Position numbers and translations under genes: made by a program. From Nitrospira sp. (GTDB lineage: Bacteria > Nitrospirota > Nitrospiria > Nitrospirales > Nitrospiraceae): a stretch of DNA of 64,000 bases. Below, piece by piece: positions 9,218 through 18,094 of this stretch (the stretch's first letter is position 1; each line of letters opens with the position of its first letter). The notes below the pieces were generated by a model. The model was not told the origin of the DNA, searched no databases, and saw nothing but the letters and a program-made list of their open reading frames with translations. The stretch lies in assembly GCA_030123625.1 (NCBI GenBank), contig CP126121.1:1590179-1654178 (forward strand), in the 5' to 3' direction.

Positions 9218-9931
9218 ATGATCGATGTGAACACCTTGATATCTCCGCATTTGAGGTCTCCTTACACTCATGTGGGTGCGGTCCGCATCTTTTCAGAACC
9301 GGTCCCCTATCTCATCGCGTGGGAAATACAGTCTCGCTTGCATGAGGAGCGTCTCCTCGGTCTCCAACCGGATACTGTTCTGATTCTTGAACATTCTCCC
9401 GTCTATACGCTTGGACGTAGGAGTAGGCCGTCGCATTGGGGAGGCAGTGAATCAGCGTTGTGCACTGATGGGACGGAACTGCACCACGTCAATCGTGGAG
9501 GATCCGTCACTTTTCATGGTCCCGGACAGATTGTCGTCTATCCAGTGATCAAGCTTGATCGGCATGCGTCGGGGCCCAGGCAATTGGTCTGGTTACTAGA
9601 AGAAGTGATTATTCAGGTACTCGAACTCTGGAACATTACCGGCTCTCGTGTCGTTGGCAAACCTGGTGTGTGGATCATGACTCCGGAACCATGGAAAATC
9701 GCTTTTTTGGGCATACGAATTGAGCACGGCGTGACATTGCATGGGTTCGCTCTGAATGTTGATTTGGATCTGGCGCCGTTCCAACGGATCCAGCCCTGCG
9801 GATTTCCTGATTGCCGTGTGACCTCCATGTCTGCCATACGTCAAACAGCTGTCCCAATTGATATCGTCAAGCAGGAACTCGCTCGGACCTTTGCGGCGGT
9901 GTTTGCCTTCAACTGGTCGACTGTTACATGA
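9218..9931 (+). CDS. lipB: Octanoyl-[ACP]:protein octanoyltransferase
   Basis: LipB moves the octanoyl group from acyl carrier protein to lipoyl domains of 2-oxoacid dehydrogenases and GcvH, the first step of lipoate synthesis. Seen: ILEHSPVYTLGRR, the family signature NRGGSVTFHGPGQIVVYPVI, WKIAFLGIRI with the catalytic Lys, HGFALNVD, and PCGFPDC with the catalytic Cys. About 237 residues from ATG 9218; an earlier frame start at 9185 is possible. The ribosome site is weak at both. It precedes glutamate dehydrogenase by 44 nt. Confidence 0.92.
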   Translation: MIDVNTLISPHLRSPYTHVGAVRIFSEPVPYLIAWEIQSRLHEERLLGLQPDTVLILEHSPVYTLGRRSRPSHWGGSESALCTDGTELHHVNRGGSVTFHGPGQIVVYPVIKLDRHASGPRQLVWLLEEVIIQVLELWNITGSRVVGKPGVWIMTPEPWKIAFLGIRIEHGVTLHGFALNVDLDLAPFQRIQPCGFPDCRVTSMSAIRQTAVPIDIVKQELARTFAAVFAFNWSTVT

Positions 9932-9975
9932 CACGCCGACGTAAAAACCGGCTGGTGTTGGCGTAGAGAAGTCCT

Positions 9976-11226
9976 ATGCAAGAGCTTGATACACCGACCT
10001 TTCGCCTGGCCGTCGCTCAGTTCGATCAGGCAGCGGAAGCGATGGGACTTGATCCAAATCTCCGCGAACGTCTGAAACTTCCACAGCGGTCTCTCGTCGT
10101 CAGCCTTCCGGTTCGGATGGACGACGGACACGTGGAGGTTTTTACGGGTTACCGCGTACAACATGATTCATCACGGGGTCCGTCCAAGGGGGGCGTGCGT
10201 TACCATCCCGACGTGAATCTCGGTGAGGTGGCCGCTCTTGCAATGTGGATGACATGGAAATGCGCGTTGGCCGGCTTACCGTATGGCGGAGCGAAAGGCG
10301 GAGTCACCGTTGTGCCGAAGCAATTGTCACCCGCCGAGTTACAGCGGCTGACACGGCGATACGCCGCGGAGATTTTCCCCTTGATCGGTCCCGACAAGGA
10401 TGTACCGGCCCCAGATGTAGGGACCGACGCTCAGGTCATGGCATGGATCATGGATACTTATAGTCAGCAAGTCGGCTATGCCGTTCCTGGAGTGGTAACC
10501 GGCAAGCCTCTTTCGATCGGAGGAAGCCTGGGCCGTGAAGAAGCGACAGGACGCGGAGTTGTTTACGTAACGCAAGAGGTACTTCATCACCTCAAGTTGC
10601 CGATTGAAAATGCCACGGTGGCGATTCAAGGATTCGGAAATGTTGGTTCACACACCGCCCACATCATGCAGCAACAAGGTGCACGCGTCATTGCCGTCAG
10701 CGATGTACACGGTGGAATTTATAATCCCAAAGGGTTGAATGTCATGGAGTTGCTTCGTCGTGACCCTAGCCAACGGTTGCATGACACCAAGCTCGGGGAT
10801 GCGATCACAAACGAGGAACTCCTGGGATTAGAGTGTACCGTTCTCGTACCGGCCGCCCTCTCGGAACAGATCACAAGCAAAAACGCGAATTCTTTAAGGT
10901 GTCGAATTTTATCTGAAGGAGCGAACGGTCCGACGACTTTGGAGGCCGACTGCATCCTTGCAGATAAAGACATCTTCGTCATCCCGGATATTCTCGCTAA
11001 CTCCGGCGGCGTCATTGTCTCTTACTTTGAATGGGTGCAGGACCTGCAGCGATTTTTCTGGAGCGCCTCAGACATCCGAAATCGGCTGCAAGGCATTATC
11101 ACGTCCGCTTTTCAGCGAACACTTCATTTTTCGATCGAGCGCCGAGTGTCGATGCGCATGGCAGCCCTCATGAGTGGAATTGATCAAGTTGCCCAAGCAC
11201 ATCTCCAGCGTGGATTGTATCCCTAA
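9976..11226 (+). CDS. gdhA: Glutamate dehydrogenase (Glu/Leu/Phe/Val family)
   Basis: A 416-residue NAD(P)-dependent glutamate dehydrogenase linking ammonium and 2-oxoglutarate to glutamate. Seen: RVQHDSSRGPSKGGVRYHP, MTWKCALAGLPYGGAKGGV with the catalytic Lys, PAPDVGT, and GGSLGREEATGRGVVYVTQE. The Rossmann motif is QGFGNVGSHTA. The length and PYGGAKGG loop match the hexameric class I short type. In an organism that lives on nitrogen oxidation it may serve ammonium assimilation, but direction and cofactor are not decided by sequence. Confidence 0.93.
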   Translation: MQELDTPTFRLAVAQFDQAAEAMGLDPNLRERLKLPQRSLVVSLPVRMDDGHVEVFTGYRVQHDSSRGPSKGGVRYHPDVNLGEVAALAMWMTWKCALAGLPYGGAKGGVTVVPKQLSPAELQRLTRRYAAEIFPLIGPDKDVPAPDVGTDAQVMAWIMDTYSQQVGYAVPGVVTGKPLSIGGSLGREEATGRGVVYVTQEVLHHLKLPIENATVAIQGFGNVGSHTAHIMQQQGARVIAVSDVHGGIYNPKGLNVMELLRRDPSQRLHDTKLGDAITNEELLGLECTVLVPAALSEQITSKNANSLRCRILSEGANGPTTLEADCILADKDIFVIPDILANSGGVIVSYFEWVQDLQRFFWSASDIRNRLQGIITSAFQRTLHFSIERRVSMRMAALMSGIDQVAQAHLQRGLYP

Positions 11227-11319
11227 TCTTGCGATTCCTCTTGGTTTGATACTTGCTCCCTACGATCACATTCACGACGGTGCCGGCTTGTCACATGGCG
11301 GGGAGGAAAGGAGCACTTC

Positions 11320-11613
11320 ATGGATCGAAGCATGATTGCAACAACGTGGGAACAGCATTGTGCCGATGGGTGGCCTCAGTTTTCGAGCCCACATCAGGGA
11401 CAATTGATGACGATCGACACGGTCATTAGCGGCTGTGTAGTCTATTTTCTCGATAGTTCCGAGGGTCTCGACGGCCAACGGGTTGCCATCGTGAAAGACT
11501 GCTTGGGAGATCTCGATGAGTTGACGAAAACGTTGGACACAGAGCCTCAGGCCTACTTCTACCGGCTTCGTGAACTCGGGGCGATGTTGCTGGGCGATGA
11601 GCTTCAGTCATGA
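11320..11613 (+). CDS. Hypothetical protein, 97 residues
   Basis: I do not recognise the family. The start is well supported by GGAAAGGAG placed 8 nt before ATG 11320. The protein is acidic and soluble, with no signal peptide or membrane segment, and contains SGCVVYFLDSSEGLDGQRVA followed by an amphipathic DCLGDLDELTKTLD helix. Codon use looks like its neighbours. It sits 93 nt after the glutamate dehydrogenase gene and could share its transcript. Confidence 0.65.
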   Translation: MDRSMIATTWEQHCADGWPQFSSPHQGQLMTIDTVISGCVVYFLDSSEGLDGQRVAIVKDCLGDLDELTKTLDTEPQAYFYRLRELGAMLLGDELQS

Positions 11614-11782
11614 TGCAAGAACACCGGTCAACTACACCAGTCGTATGTCAGCAGCCGCTCCCGCATCCCGTTCCTTGCACGTCTAGTAGCTCTTGGCTAC
11701 AATGTGTCCTATGTTGGCTATGATTCCACCGATTCATCTATTGTGATCAGCCACAACCCTTACGAAAGAAACGCTAAATATC

Positions 11783-12313
11783 ATGACGAAATCGCCTATG
11801 ATACGGATGGCAATTATTCTACTGGCGAGCATTCTGGAAACGGATGGCTCGACTCATGCCGAGCCGTATGAATTAAGCAAGAGTGAGGTCACAGAGCCAA
11901 AGGCCATTTCGAGCGCGGAAATTTCACTGTTCGGCGTCAAACTCGGTGACTCGGAATCCAAAGCCGTTGAAACGCTCCTAAATGAGAAGATTTCCGGAGT
12001 CAAGGCTGAGCAGGAAGCGGCTTTCATCTTTCTGCTCGATCAACGAAAACCAACCGGTCCAATGGCCGGGGTACGTATTCAGGATGGTAAGGTCGACCTT
12101 CTTTTCATTAACAACCGGTTCGCGTATAAGACCAGAGGTATCTTTCGTAACGTGCTCAATAGCGAGAGTCCAGAGGACATCCGAAAGTTATTAGGCCAAG
12201 AGGAGTATGGTGATGAAAACGTCATGGGCGCCGTCATGGCTTACGACAGACAAGGTTTCCAGGTGAATTACCTTGGAAAGGACATCAACATCGAGTTTGC
12301 CGCCCCACGGTAG
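11783..12313 (+). CDS. Exported hypothetical protein, 176 residues
   Basis: The N-terminus (MIRMAIILLASILETDG up to THAEP) is a plausible Sec signal peptide with a cut after HAE or THA. The mature protein starts with a Glu/Ser-rich linker. A domain follows beginning SLFGVKLGDSESKAVETLL, similar in style to periplasmic proteins with a short repeated alpha/beta unit, with IQDGKVDLLFINNRF later. No catalytic motif seen and no family recognised. The ribosome site is weak (GAAAG). It stands alone between two oppositely oriented groups. Confidence 0.65.
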   Translation: MTKSPMIRMAIILLASILETDGSTHAEPYELSKSEVTEPKAISSAEISLFGVKLGDSESKAVETLLNEKISGVKAEQEAAFIFLLDQRKPTGPMAGVRIQDGKVDLLFINNRFAYKTRGIFRNVLNSESPEDIRKLLGQEEYGDENVMGAVMAYDRQGFQVNYLGKDINIEFAAPR

Positions 12314-12586
12314 CCCTCGCCAAGACCAAGGTGTCAGCAATCAGAAGTTGTACTCACAAACAAATTCTGTTCGTCAATGGCCAGGAAACCGCTTCTTTTA
12401 AAACGTGATGATTTCTCAGAGTTGAGACGGACTGGGGAAATCTGGCGAGCATCGCCGGTGAATAATCGTCGACGGTTCTCATCCTCACACGGCGAAACAG
12501 AATACCGTGCAGGCCGCATGTCGCACCGGTACCCTACTGCTTAGCTCATAGAGCGTAGAAATGCCAAGAATGAGAGACGGAGGTTG

Positions 12587-13519
12587 CTATTGGACAGTAT
12601 TCGTGAGACGGAACCCGTAATCGATCAAACTTTTCGCGGTATTCCACCGGCGGTTAGAGTTCAAGATCACGATGAGGAGATCGCTATCATTTTGAGAGAC
12701 TTTAGCGATCAGGCATCGGCCGGCTTTGGAGGTGAATCCGGTCTTCACCCCTACCACGCCAGGGATGCGCCCAAGTAACCGATTCGTGTTATGCAGGACA
12801 TAGGCGCGATATCCACTGACAGGTGTGATAATCTCCCGTTCCTCCTTGACGAGTCCTCGGAACACCGCGTTTCGCATCGCCACCTCGCTAAGTTTCCCGA
12901 GATCTTCAGCAGTTGAATAATGGTCGGGACCGTCAAAACCACACCCGTTACTGAAGTGTGTGTCCAATAATCCCAGTGCTCGAGCTTTGGCATTCATCAA
13001 CGTCACAAATTGCTCTTCGTCGCCTCCGACATGTTCAACAGCCGCCAGGCAGGCGTCATTGGCTGACACCATCATCATCGCCTTGAGTAAATCGCCAAGA
13101 CGAAACACTTCCCCGGCCTTCAGTCGCAGGTGAGTTTTGGGAGCTTTTGCCGCATTCCTGCTCACTGTTGCCAGATCATCCAGCCGGCCTTTCTCTAGAA
13201 TGATCAGTGCCGACATAATCTTGGTTAGACTGGCCGGCGACAGACGTTTCTCCACCTCATGCTCAAAGAGGATGCGGCCTGATCGCAATTCCTTCAGGAG
13301 AATACTGTGTGCCGGAATGCGCTTCCAGGGGAAGGGTTGCGGAGCATAACTGACGGTATGAAGGACCTGATTCTTGAAATGAGCTTCGCTTGCAGATGCC
13401 GGAATGGTCGAGAAACCGATCAACGGGAGAAAGAAAGCCTCAATGAGAGCAACGCGACAGAGGATTCGGCCCCAACTCTGCAAACGAGAAGCTGGCCGGA
13501 TGTGGTCCTTCTGTGCCAA
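12587..13519 (-). CDS. dacA: D-alanyl-D-alanine carboxypeptidase (DacA/PBP5 type)
   Basis: A low-molecular-mass penicillin-binding protein (peptidase S11) that trims the terminal D-Ala from peptidoglycan stem peptides in the periplasm. The 310 residues include an N-terminal hydrophobic segment (ALIEAFFLPLIGFSTIPASA) acting as signal peptide or anchor. The three catalytic motifs are SLTK (SXXK), SAND (SXN) and KTG. The C-terminal beta-rich PBP5 domain is missing or very short, so this is the compact form. It heads a small minus-strand group, 15 nt before a zinc-ribbon-like gene. Confidence 0.92.
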   Translation of the reverse strand: MAQKDHIRPASRLQSWGRILCRVALIEAFFLPLIGFSTIPASASEAHFKNQVLHTVSYAPQPFPWKRIPAHSILLKELRSGRILFEHEVEKRLSPASLTKIMSALIILEKGRLDDLATVSRNAAKAPKTHLRLKAGEVFRLGDLLKAMMMVSANDACLAAVEHVGGDEEQFVTLMNAKARALGLLDTHFSNGCGFDGPDHYSTAEDLGKLSEVAMRNAVFRGLVKEEREIITPVSGYRAYVLHNTNRLLGRIPGVVGVKTGFTSKAGRCLIAKVSQNDSDLLIVILNSNRRWNTAKSLIDYGFRLTNTVQ

Positions 13520-13534
13520 AAACGACCGCCTCTC

Positions 13535-13723
13535 TTAGAAAATGAACGATTCCCGCACTTTATCACCTTTCCGCCCACTATCAAGAACTTTATGAAAAAA
13601 CCGGAGGAGGTCGGCCAAATCAATCCAGAACCCGCAATTGAGGCAACGAGCGTATATCCTCCTATTCATGAGGGTATAGTGACGTTCCACCATCATAAAC
13701 CCTCTGCACTTGAGGCACTGCAT
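13535..13723 (-). CDS. Small zinc-ribbon-like protein, 62 residues
   Basis: The protein starts MQCLKCRGFMMVERHY and later has YARCLNCGFWIDLADL: two CXXC knuckles about 26 residues apart, the pattern of a structural zinc ribbon. A basic tail follows. The N-terminus closely resembles the protein at 57215-57427 (MRCLRCQGLL and WRCLLCG), so the two are members of one small family. The ribosome site is modest (GAGAG). Function unknown; such miniature zinc ribbons are often regulators or nucleic-acid-binding adaptors. Confidence 0.6.
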   Translation of the reverse strand: MQCLKCRGFMMVERHYTLMNRRIYARCLNCGFWIDLADLLRFFHKVLDSGRKGDKVRESFIF

Positions 13724-13740
13724 ACATGTCCCGCTCTCTA

Positions 13741-13947
13741 CTATCGAAGGCGATTCATAATTAACGCGACACACCCGGCCAGTAATCCCCCCCCGATGAG
13801 CGTCGTGCCAAAATACACGAACACATTCGTGCCTCCACTGGGTTGAGTTCCTTCCCACAAATCTCGAACCCCGCCCTGCACCATCAGAACGGAAAGGGTC
13901 ATCAAGGCCCCAATCATGAACCACCATGCAAAGGATCGAAGCGCCAT
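13741..13947 (-). CDS. Small two-helix membrane protein, 68 residues
   Basis: Two hydrophobic segments (WWFMIGALMTLSVLMVQGG, and YFGTTLIGGGLLAGCVALIM) are joined by a short charged loop, with a positive C-terminal tail (MNRLR). No family recognised. The start has only a weak ribosome site. It lies 17 nt ahead of the zinc-ribbon gene on the same strand, so the two may be co-transcribed. Confidence 0.55.
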   Translation of the reverse strand: MALRSFAWWFMIGALMTLSVLMVQGGVRDLWEGTQPSGGTNVFVYFGTTLIGGGLLAGCVALIMNRLR

Positions 13948-14041
13948 CGTAGTCTTTGGAAATTTAAGGCTGTTTTTACCCAGCGGCCACTCTAGCGAAG
14001 GCTCTGTAGGCTGTCAAGAATAGTCAGTGATCGCTCCCGTC

Positions 14042-15247
14042 CTACTCTCTTGCCTCCGATTTCCCAATTGGTTTGAGTCCACGATGGAGAAAGATCGAGA
14101 CGCTCCCACTTCCATTGTCGGCAATGGCCAGTCCAGGTTCTTCTAGCCCCGAGGTAGTGACCCGAAAAGACGAAAGAGCAAAGGGACCGGACTTCGTACG
14201 GTAATTTCTCGGGGGGTAATGAAAAGTGCCATCGCCTTTCCCGAATAAAATCGACAGGTCATTCGACTGGATATTCACAATCGCGACATCCTCCAACCGA
14301 TCACCATTGAAATCCCGCGCCAACCCAAAATTGGGGCCAGCATCAGCCCCGGAATCCTTGCCGGGTCGGAATGTCGCGTTGCCGTTGCCGAGGAATATCG
14401 TGAAACTATCCTGCTCTCCATTGATGACCAGTAGATCCCTGTGATGATCGTTATTGAAGTCGGCAAAGCTCACGCCAAGAGGTCGGTGACCCGTCGAATA
14501 ATCTTTCGGGTCACGAAAAGAACCGTCACCGTTGCCTAGCCAAATGGAGACTGCATTCGACATAGGTCCTCCATTCGTCACCACCAAATCCAATTTCCCA
14601 TCGGCGTTGAGATCGGACAGGGCAACGGATGTGGGAGTATCGCCATGCTCGTACTGGGCTCCGTGTCGAAATTCGCCGGTTCCGTTCCCGAGAAAGACTT
14701 TAACCTTGTCGTTCCGGAGGGCTACAACAAGATCCGTATGATGATCGCCGTTGATATCGTCGGCGGCCAATGCAATCGGTGCACGATGCACCGGATACCG
14801 AGGTCCTTCTTCAAATTTTCCATCCCCACGTCCGAGCAAAACCATGACTTCGTCGCCACCCGAACATGCCAAGGCGACATCGGCGTGCCGGTCTTGATTG
14901 AAGTTGCCCATCACGAGAGAACGCGGCTCCTGACAGACATGCAGCTGAACCTGATCTCTGAATGTACCGTCCCCATTTCCAAACAGAATCGAAAGGGTAT
15001 TACTCGCAATATTGGTGGTGACGAGATCGGTGAATGAGTCATGATTAAGGTCTTCGGTGATAATAGTAGTCGGATTCTTGCCGACCTTGTAACTGGCAAA
15101 ATAATAAAACGGATCAGGCGGGTTATAGGGGTCGCTCTTGGAACAGGCCCACAGGCCATGACCGATGAAAATCGACAGGCATAGCAGGGAGAGAAGCCGC
15201 CTAGCCGCGTGCGATTTCCACTTGATGTTCCACACAGTCTCCGACAC
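14042..15247 (-). CDS. FG-GAP/VCBS repeat lipoprotein
   Basis: A 401-residue predicted lipoprotein: hydrophobic SLLCLSIFIGHGLWAC fits a signal peptide with a lipobox Cys near residue 35. The mature part is built from about six repeats of roughly 47 residues. Each has a calcium-type loop (DLNHDSFTDLV, DINGDHHTDLV, DLNADGKLDLV, DFNNDHHRDLL, DFNGDRLEDVA) and a following VSIWLGNGDGSF-like strand, the signature of FG-GAP/VCBS beta-propellers. Such proteins sit at the cell surface and bind calcium or partners; the ligand is unknown. It starts at GTG 15247. Confidence 0.85.
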   Translation of the reverse strand: MSETVWNIKWKSHAARRLLSLLCLSIFIGHGLWACSKSDPYNPPDPFYYFASYKVGKNPTTIITEDLNHDSFTDLVTTNIASNTLSILFGNGDGTFRDQVQLHVCQEPRSLVMGNFNQDRHADVALACSGGDEVMVLLGRGDGKFEEGPRYPVHRAPIALAADDINGDHHTDLVVALRNDKVKVFLGNGTGEFRHGAQYEHGDTPTSVALSDLNADGKLDLVVTNGGPMSNAVSIWLGNGDGSFRDPKDYSTGHRPLGVSFADFNNDHHRDLLVINGEQDSFTIFLGNGNATFRPGKDSGADAGPNFGLARDFNGDRLEDVAIVNIQSNDLSILFGKGDGTFHYPPRNYRTKSGPFALSSFRVTTSGLEEPGLAIADNGSGSVSIFLHRGLKPIGKSEARE

Positions 15248-15349
15248 GTCAATCCCGCTGATTCAAGTGAGCCTATGACGGTGAAATGAGAAAACTTAGT
15301 ATACAGAGAGGGTCTTCCCCTCGCAATCTGCCCCAGATTTCATCTGCCT

Positions 15350-15379
15350 TTGAATTTCGCCTTCCGCTTACGTTATGAT
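15350..15379 (+). promoter_or_regulatory. Candidate sigma-70 promoter of the 15407 gene
   Basis: TTGAAT (15350-15355) and TATGAT (15374-15379) are 18 bases apart, placing the start of transcription near 15386, about 21 nt ahead of ATG 15407 and just upstream of its AGGAGG ribosome site. Confidence 0.55.
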
Positions 15380-15406
15380 GCAGCGTTGTTCTTTAGGAGG
15401 AAAGCC

Positions 15407-15727
15407 ATGAGCAAAGTTGTGAATGTTGATATCACGATGTATGGAATAGCCGAAGTTCTTATGTGGTGCCTTGATCGGAACAAGGGACGTGTCTCGGGCG
15501 TCGATACGCCTGGTTTCAAAAAAATGCAGGAATTATTGGCGGAGAAGCCCAAATCAGCGGACTATTTTACGCTTGATCAGTTCTGGAAGAAAAAAGTGAC
15601 GTTGCCCTTGACCGAGGATGAAGTCGCGACGATCGATCGTTGCCTGTACGACATTCCCAATTTTGACAACGAACCGCTTCCTCAGATCCGGCACAAGTTT
15701 TGGCCCCAGCAGGCGGAAGCCCACTGA
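15407..15727 (+). CDS. Conserved hypothetical protein, 106 residues
   Basis: The ATG at 15407 is preceded by TTAGGAGGAAAGCC, a textbook ribosome site, which fixes the start (the frame is open 57 nt further up). The soluble protein begins MSKVVNVDITMYGIAEVLMW and contains FTLDQFWKKKVTLPLTEDE. No motif that I can assign. Tryptophan and charged residues suggest a folded globular domain. It has its own promoter and stands alone between divergent and convergent neighbours. Confidence 0.7.
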   Translation: MSKVVNVDITMYGIAEVLMWCLDRNKGRVSGVDTPGFKKMQELLAEKPKSADYFTLDQFWKKKVTLPLTEDEVATIDRCLYDIPNFDNEPLPQIRHKFWPQQAEAH

Positions 15728-15801
15728 AGAGACGCTCCGATCCAGTCGGTTGAATTTTTACGAGAACACGTTGGAATTGTCGGGCGAGAAGCCTCGGACT
15801 G

Positions 15802-16803
15802 TCAGAGTGTCCCTTCGCCTTTGAGATACCTGCGAAAACGATCCATGAGCTCGGCTCCCAGGGTTCCGCCTTCGGGTTTCTTCATCGATGGATCGGCAAA
15901 ATGTCCACGGATTTCCTGGAGACGCTTTTCCGCCTGATCGTTACCCTGCAGGCGCTTGGTTTTCTGGAGGGCGGTATCAAAAGCATCGAATGTCAATTCA
16001 TGGTAACCGAATGAACGGATACGTTTGACGGCTTTCATCATCGCCTGATTCCGGAACGTCGTCAAATGATCGGAATCAACCTCCTTCAATCCCAACTTGC
16101 GGGCTCTCCGTTCAGCGGCCTTTCTGATTCCACTCCGCACGAAGTCGGGAGATGTTTGAAGACGCTTCCATGCCTCGTCGGTCCAGGTGATTCGTTCCTG
16201 AGGTGTTTCCCACAGGTCCTGCAGAACCGATGCATCGATGCGGATCAGCTTATTGGCTCTGGCGAGATCTTCCGTATCTCGCTTCAACATATCGGTCACG
16301 AATTCCAGTGCGATGGGCGGCGATTGCTTTAACTTGTCTTGAAGCAGCGCCAATGCGTCTTCGGTCCATTCCAGCGGAGGTCCGCTCTCCTCGTGGAGGT
16401 CACCAAGCGCTTCCACTTTTTCAAACAACTCGACGTTCACTTCGAGATGCCCCCGTTCCTTTGCGATTTCCTCCGCAATCTGCTTGATCATCGCCCGCAT
16501 AAATTCGGGCACCGTATCCAACCGTTCTTTGGCGGCGGCGGTCCATGGAAGACGGCCATTGGCCATCTCTTCGACAGCAGATGCCATGCCGGCTTCACCG
16601 CCCATGCGTCCCATCATCTGCCCCTTAAACTGCTCGAGAATCTCTTCGGTAATTTCCTCGTACCCCAATTCACGTGCTTTCTTTTCAGCCAAACGACGGA
16701 CCATGCCACGCAGAAATATCGGTGCGCGCTCCATTCGTTTGATCGCACCGTCGGTCCAGTGGATTTCCGTTGTATTCATCTGCGAAGAATCTGGTGCCGC
16801 CAT
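15802..16803 (-). CDS. PCP-reductase-domain protein, four tandem repeats
   Basis: The 333-residue soluble protein consists of four units that each start with a Trp motif (WTDGAIKRMERAP, WTAAAKERLDTVP, WTEDALALLQDK, WTDEAWKRLQTSP). Units 1, 2 and 4 then have a basic helix of the type VRRLAEKKARELGYEEIT; unit 3 departs from it. This is the proto-chlorophyllide reductase 57 kDa subunit domain (PCP_red), which in phototrophs forms the C-terminus of BchB/ChlB. No phototrophy genes are present, so its role here is unknown. It follows the ihf gene by 25 nt at the end of the aromatic/rpsA operon. A two-repeat relative lies at 31554-32288. Confidence 0.85.
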   Translation of the reverse strand: MAAPDSSQMNTTEIHWTDGAIKRMERAPIFLRGMVRRLAEKKARELGYEEITEEILEQFKGQMMGRMGGEAGMASAVEEMANGRLPWTAAAKERLDTVPEFMRAMIKQIAEEIAKERGHLEVNVELFEKVEALGDLHEESGPPLEWTEDALALLQDKLKQSPPIALEFVTDMLKRDTEDLARANKLIRIDASVLQDLWETPQERITWTDEAWKRLQTSPDFVRSGIRKAAERRARKLGLKEVDSDHLTTFRNQAMMKAVKRIRSFGYHELTFDAFDTALQKTKRLQGNDQAEKRLQEIRGHFADPSMKKPEGGTLGAELMDRFRRYLKGEGTL

Positions 16804-16828
16804 CGGTTCCTTTTTAACGAGCCGCTCG

Positions 16829-17107
16829 TTATTGATTGAGCAATTCCTTCAGTTCTTTGCCGGCTTTGAAAAAGGGAACCCGCTTGGCCGGGACCGCAAC
16901 CGTTTCTCCGGTCTTTGGGTTTCTCCCTTCCTTCATCCGGCGAGCCCGAAGCCGAAAACTGCCGAAGCCTCGGATCTCGGTTTTGTCGCCTTTTTTCAGC
17001 GAATCCCTGACACAATCAAAAATGGTGTTGACGACCACTTCTGCCTGTCGCTTCGTCAAGGTGGTGACTTGCTCAGAAACTTTTTCGATGATCTGGGCCT
17101 TGGTCAT
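16829..17107 (-). CDS. ihfB: Integration host factor beta-like / HU-family protein
   Basis: A 92-residue nucleoid protein of the HU/IHF family that bends DNA. Seen: MTKAQIIEKVSEQVTTLTKR, the dimerisation helices, GFGSFRLRARR, and the DNA-arm motif GRNPKTGE. The start MTKA and its place directly after rpsA-sppA favour the IHF-beta (himD) assignment, as ihfB often follows rpsA. HU cannot be excluded. A second family member is at 41672-41944. Confidence 0.88.
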   Translation of the reverse strand: MTKAQIIEKVSEQVTTLTKRQAEVVVNTIFDCVRDSLKKGDKTEIRGFGSFRLRARRMKEGRNPKTGETVAVPAKRVPFFKAGKELKELLNQ

Positions 17108-17155
17108 ATCCGCTCTCCCTTCGTCGCGAGAACCGCCACACCTTCATTGACATAG

Positions 17156-18058
17156 CTAGAAGGCCATAAGATATTTCAAACTCACACCCGGTTGTATATC
17201 CAACTTCGGAAACATCAGACGGAGTTTCGAGTCCAGAATTTCGCGAAGGGAAAAGCGGCGCCGCGGTTCGACGACCTTTGGTTCTCCTTCAATTCCTACC
17301 ACCTCCGCGGCCAATTGAATAGCATCTTCCAAATCACCAAGCTCGTCGACCAACTTTGCTTCCTTGGCCTGGCGTCCGGTAAAAATTCGACCGTCGGCCA
17401 ACGCCTGGGCAGCCCGAAGTTCGAGCGAACGGCCTTCCGCCACTGCTTCGATGAACTGCTTATGGACATCATCCATCACGGCTTGCAACAAACTCCTTTC
17501 ATCCGCACTCATCTTCCGGATTGGAGATCCCACATCCTTATACTTCCCGCTCTTAATGATGACCCCTTCCACACCGATTTTCTGAAGTAATCCTTCCACA
17601 TTGGCCGTTTCCATGATGACTCCGATGCTCCCGGTCAGAGTCCCGGGATTAGCTACGATCCGATCCGTTGCAGCAGCGATATAATACCCTCCTGATGCGG
17701 CAACACTCCCCATCGAGGCGATAACCGCCTTGTTGTTCTTGCTTCTGATCCGCTTGACGGCATCGTAAATCTCTTGCGACGGCACGACACCACCCCCGGG
17801 ACTATCAATTCTGATGACGATGGCTTTGACAGAAGGATTCTCGCTGAATCGCTTCAGCTCTCCAATGGTCGTCTGAGAATCCAAAATGACTCCTTCGACT
17901 CGAATCAGAGCGATTCGATCCTCGCTTGACAGATCAAGATCGGGGAAAAAGAGATTGATCAGAATCAAGCCCCCCAGCCCCATCGCGAAAAGCCAAAATA
18001 TTTTCCGCAACGGATGGCGTGTACGCGGGTGTTCCTTCTGTGTCACTTCATCCGCCAT
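17156..18058 (-). CDS. sppA: Signal peptide peptidase SppA (short form)
   Basis: A membrane-anchored serine protease that degrades cleaved signal peptides. The 300 residues have one N-terminal membrane segment (IFWLFAMGLGGLILINLFF). The protease core follows: RIDSPGGGVVPSQEIYDAV, and then ASMGSVAASGGYYIAA with the nucleophile Ser. The general base Lys is about 50 residues later, in IIKSGKYKDVGSP. Half-size SppA of this length works as an oligomer. It lies 36 nt after rpsA. Confidence 0.93.
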   Translation of the reverse strand: MADEVTQKEHPRTRHPLRKIFWLFAMGLGGLILINLFFPDLDLSSEDRIALIRVEGVILDSQTTIGELKRFSENPSVKAIVIRIDSPGGGVVPSQEIYDAVKRIRSKNNKAVIASMGSVAASGGYYIAAATDRIVANPGTLTGSIGVIMETANVEGLLQKIGVEGVIIKSGKYKDVGSPIRKMSADERSLLQAVMDDVHKQFIEAVAEGRSLELRAAQALADGRIFTGRQAKEAKLVDELGDLEDAIQLAAEVVGIEGEPKVVEPRRRFSLREILDSKLRLMFPKLDIQPGVSLKYLMAF

Positions 18059-18094
18059 TGCTCGTATCCCGTACTCTTTCTTAATCGAGTCGGC

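Noticed and set aside
12334..12519. 61-codon minus-strand frame
   Set aside because: Arg/Ser-rich, no ribosome site, lies in a plain intergenic gap.
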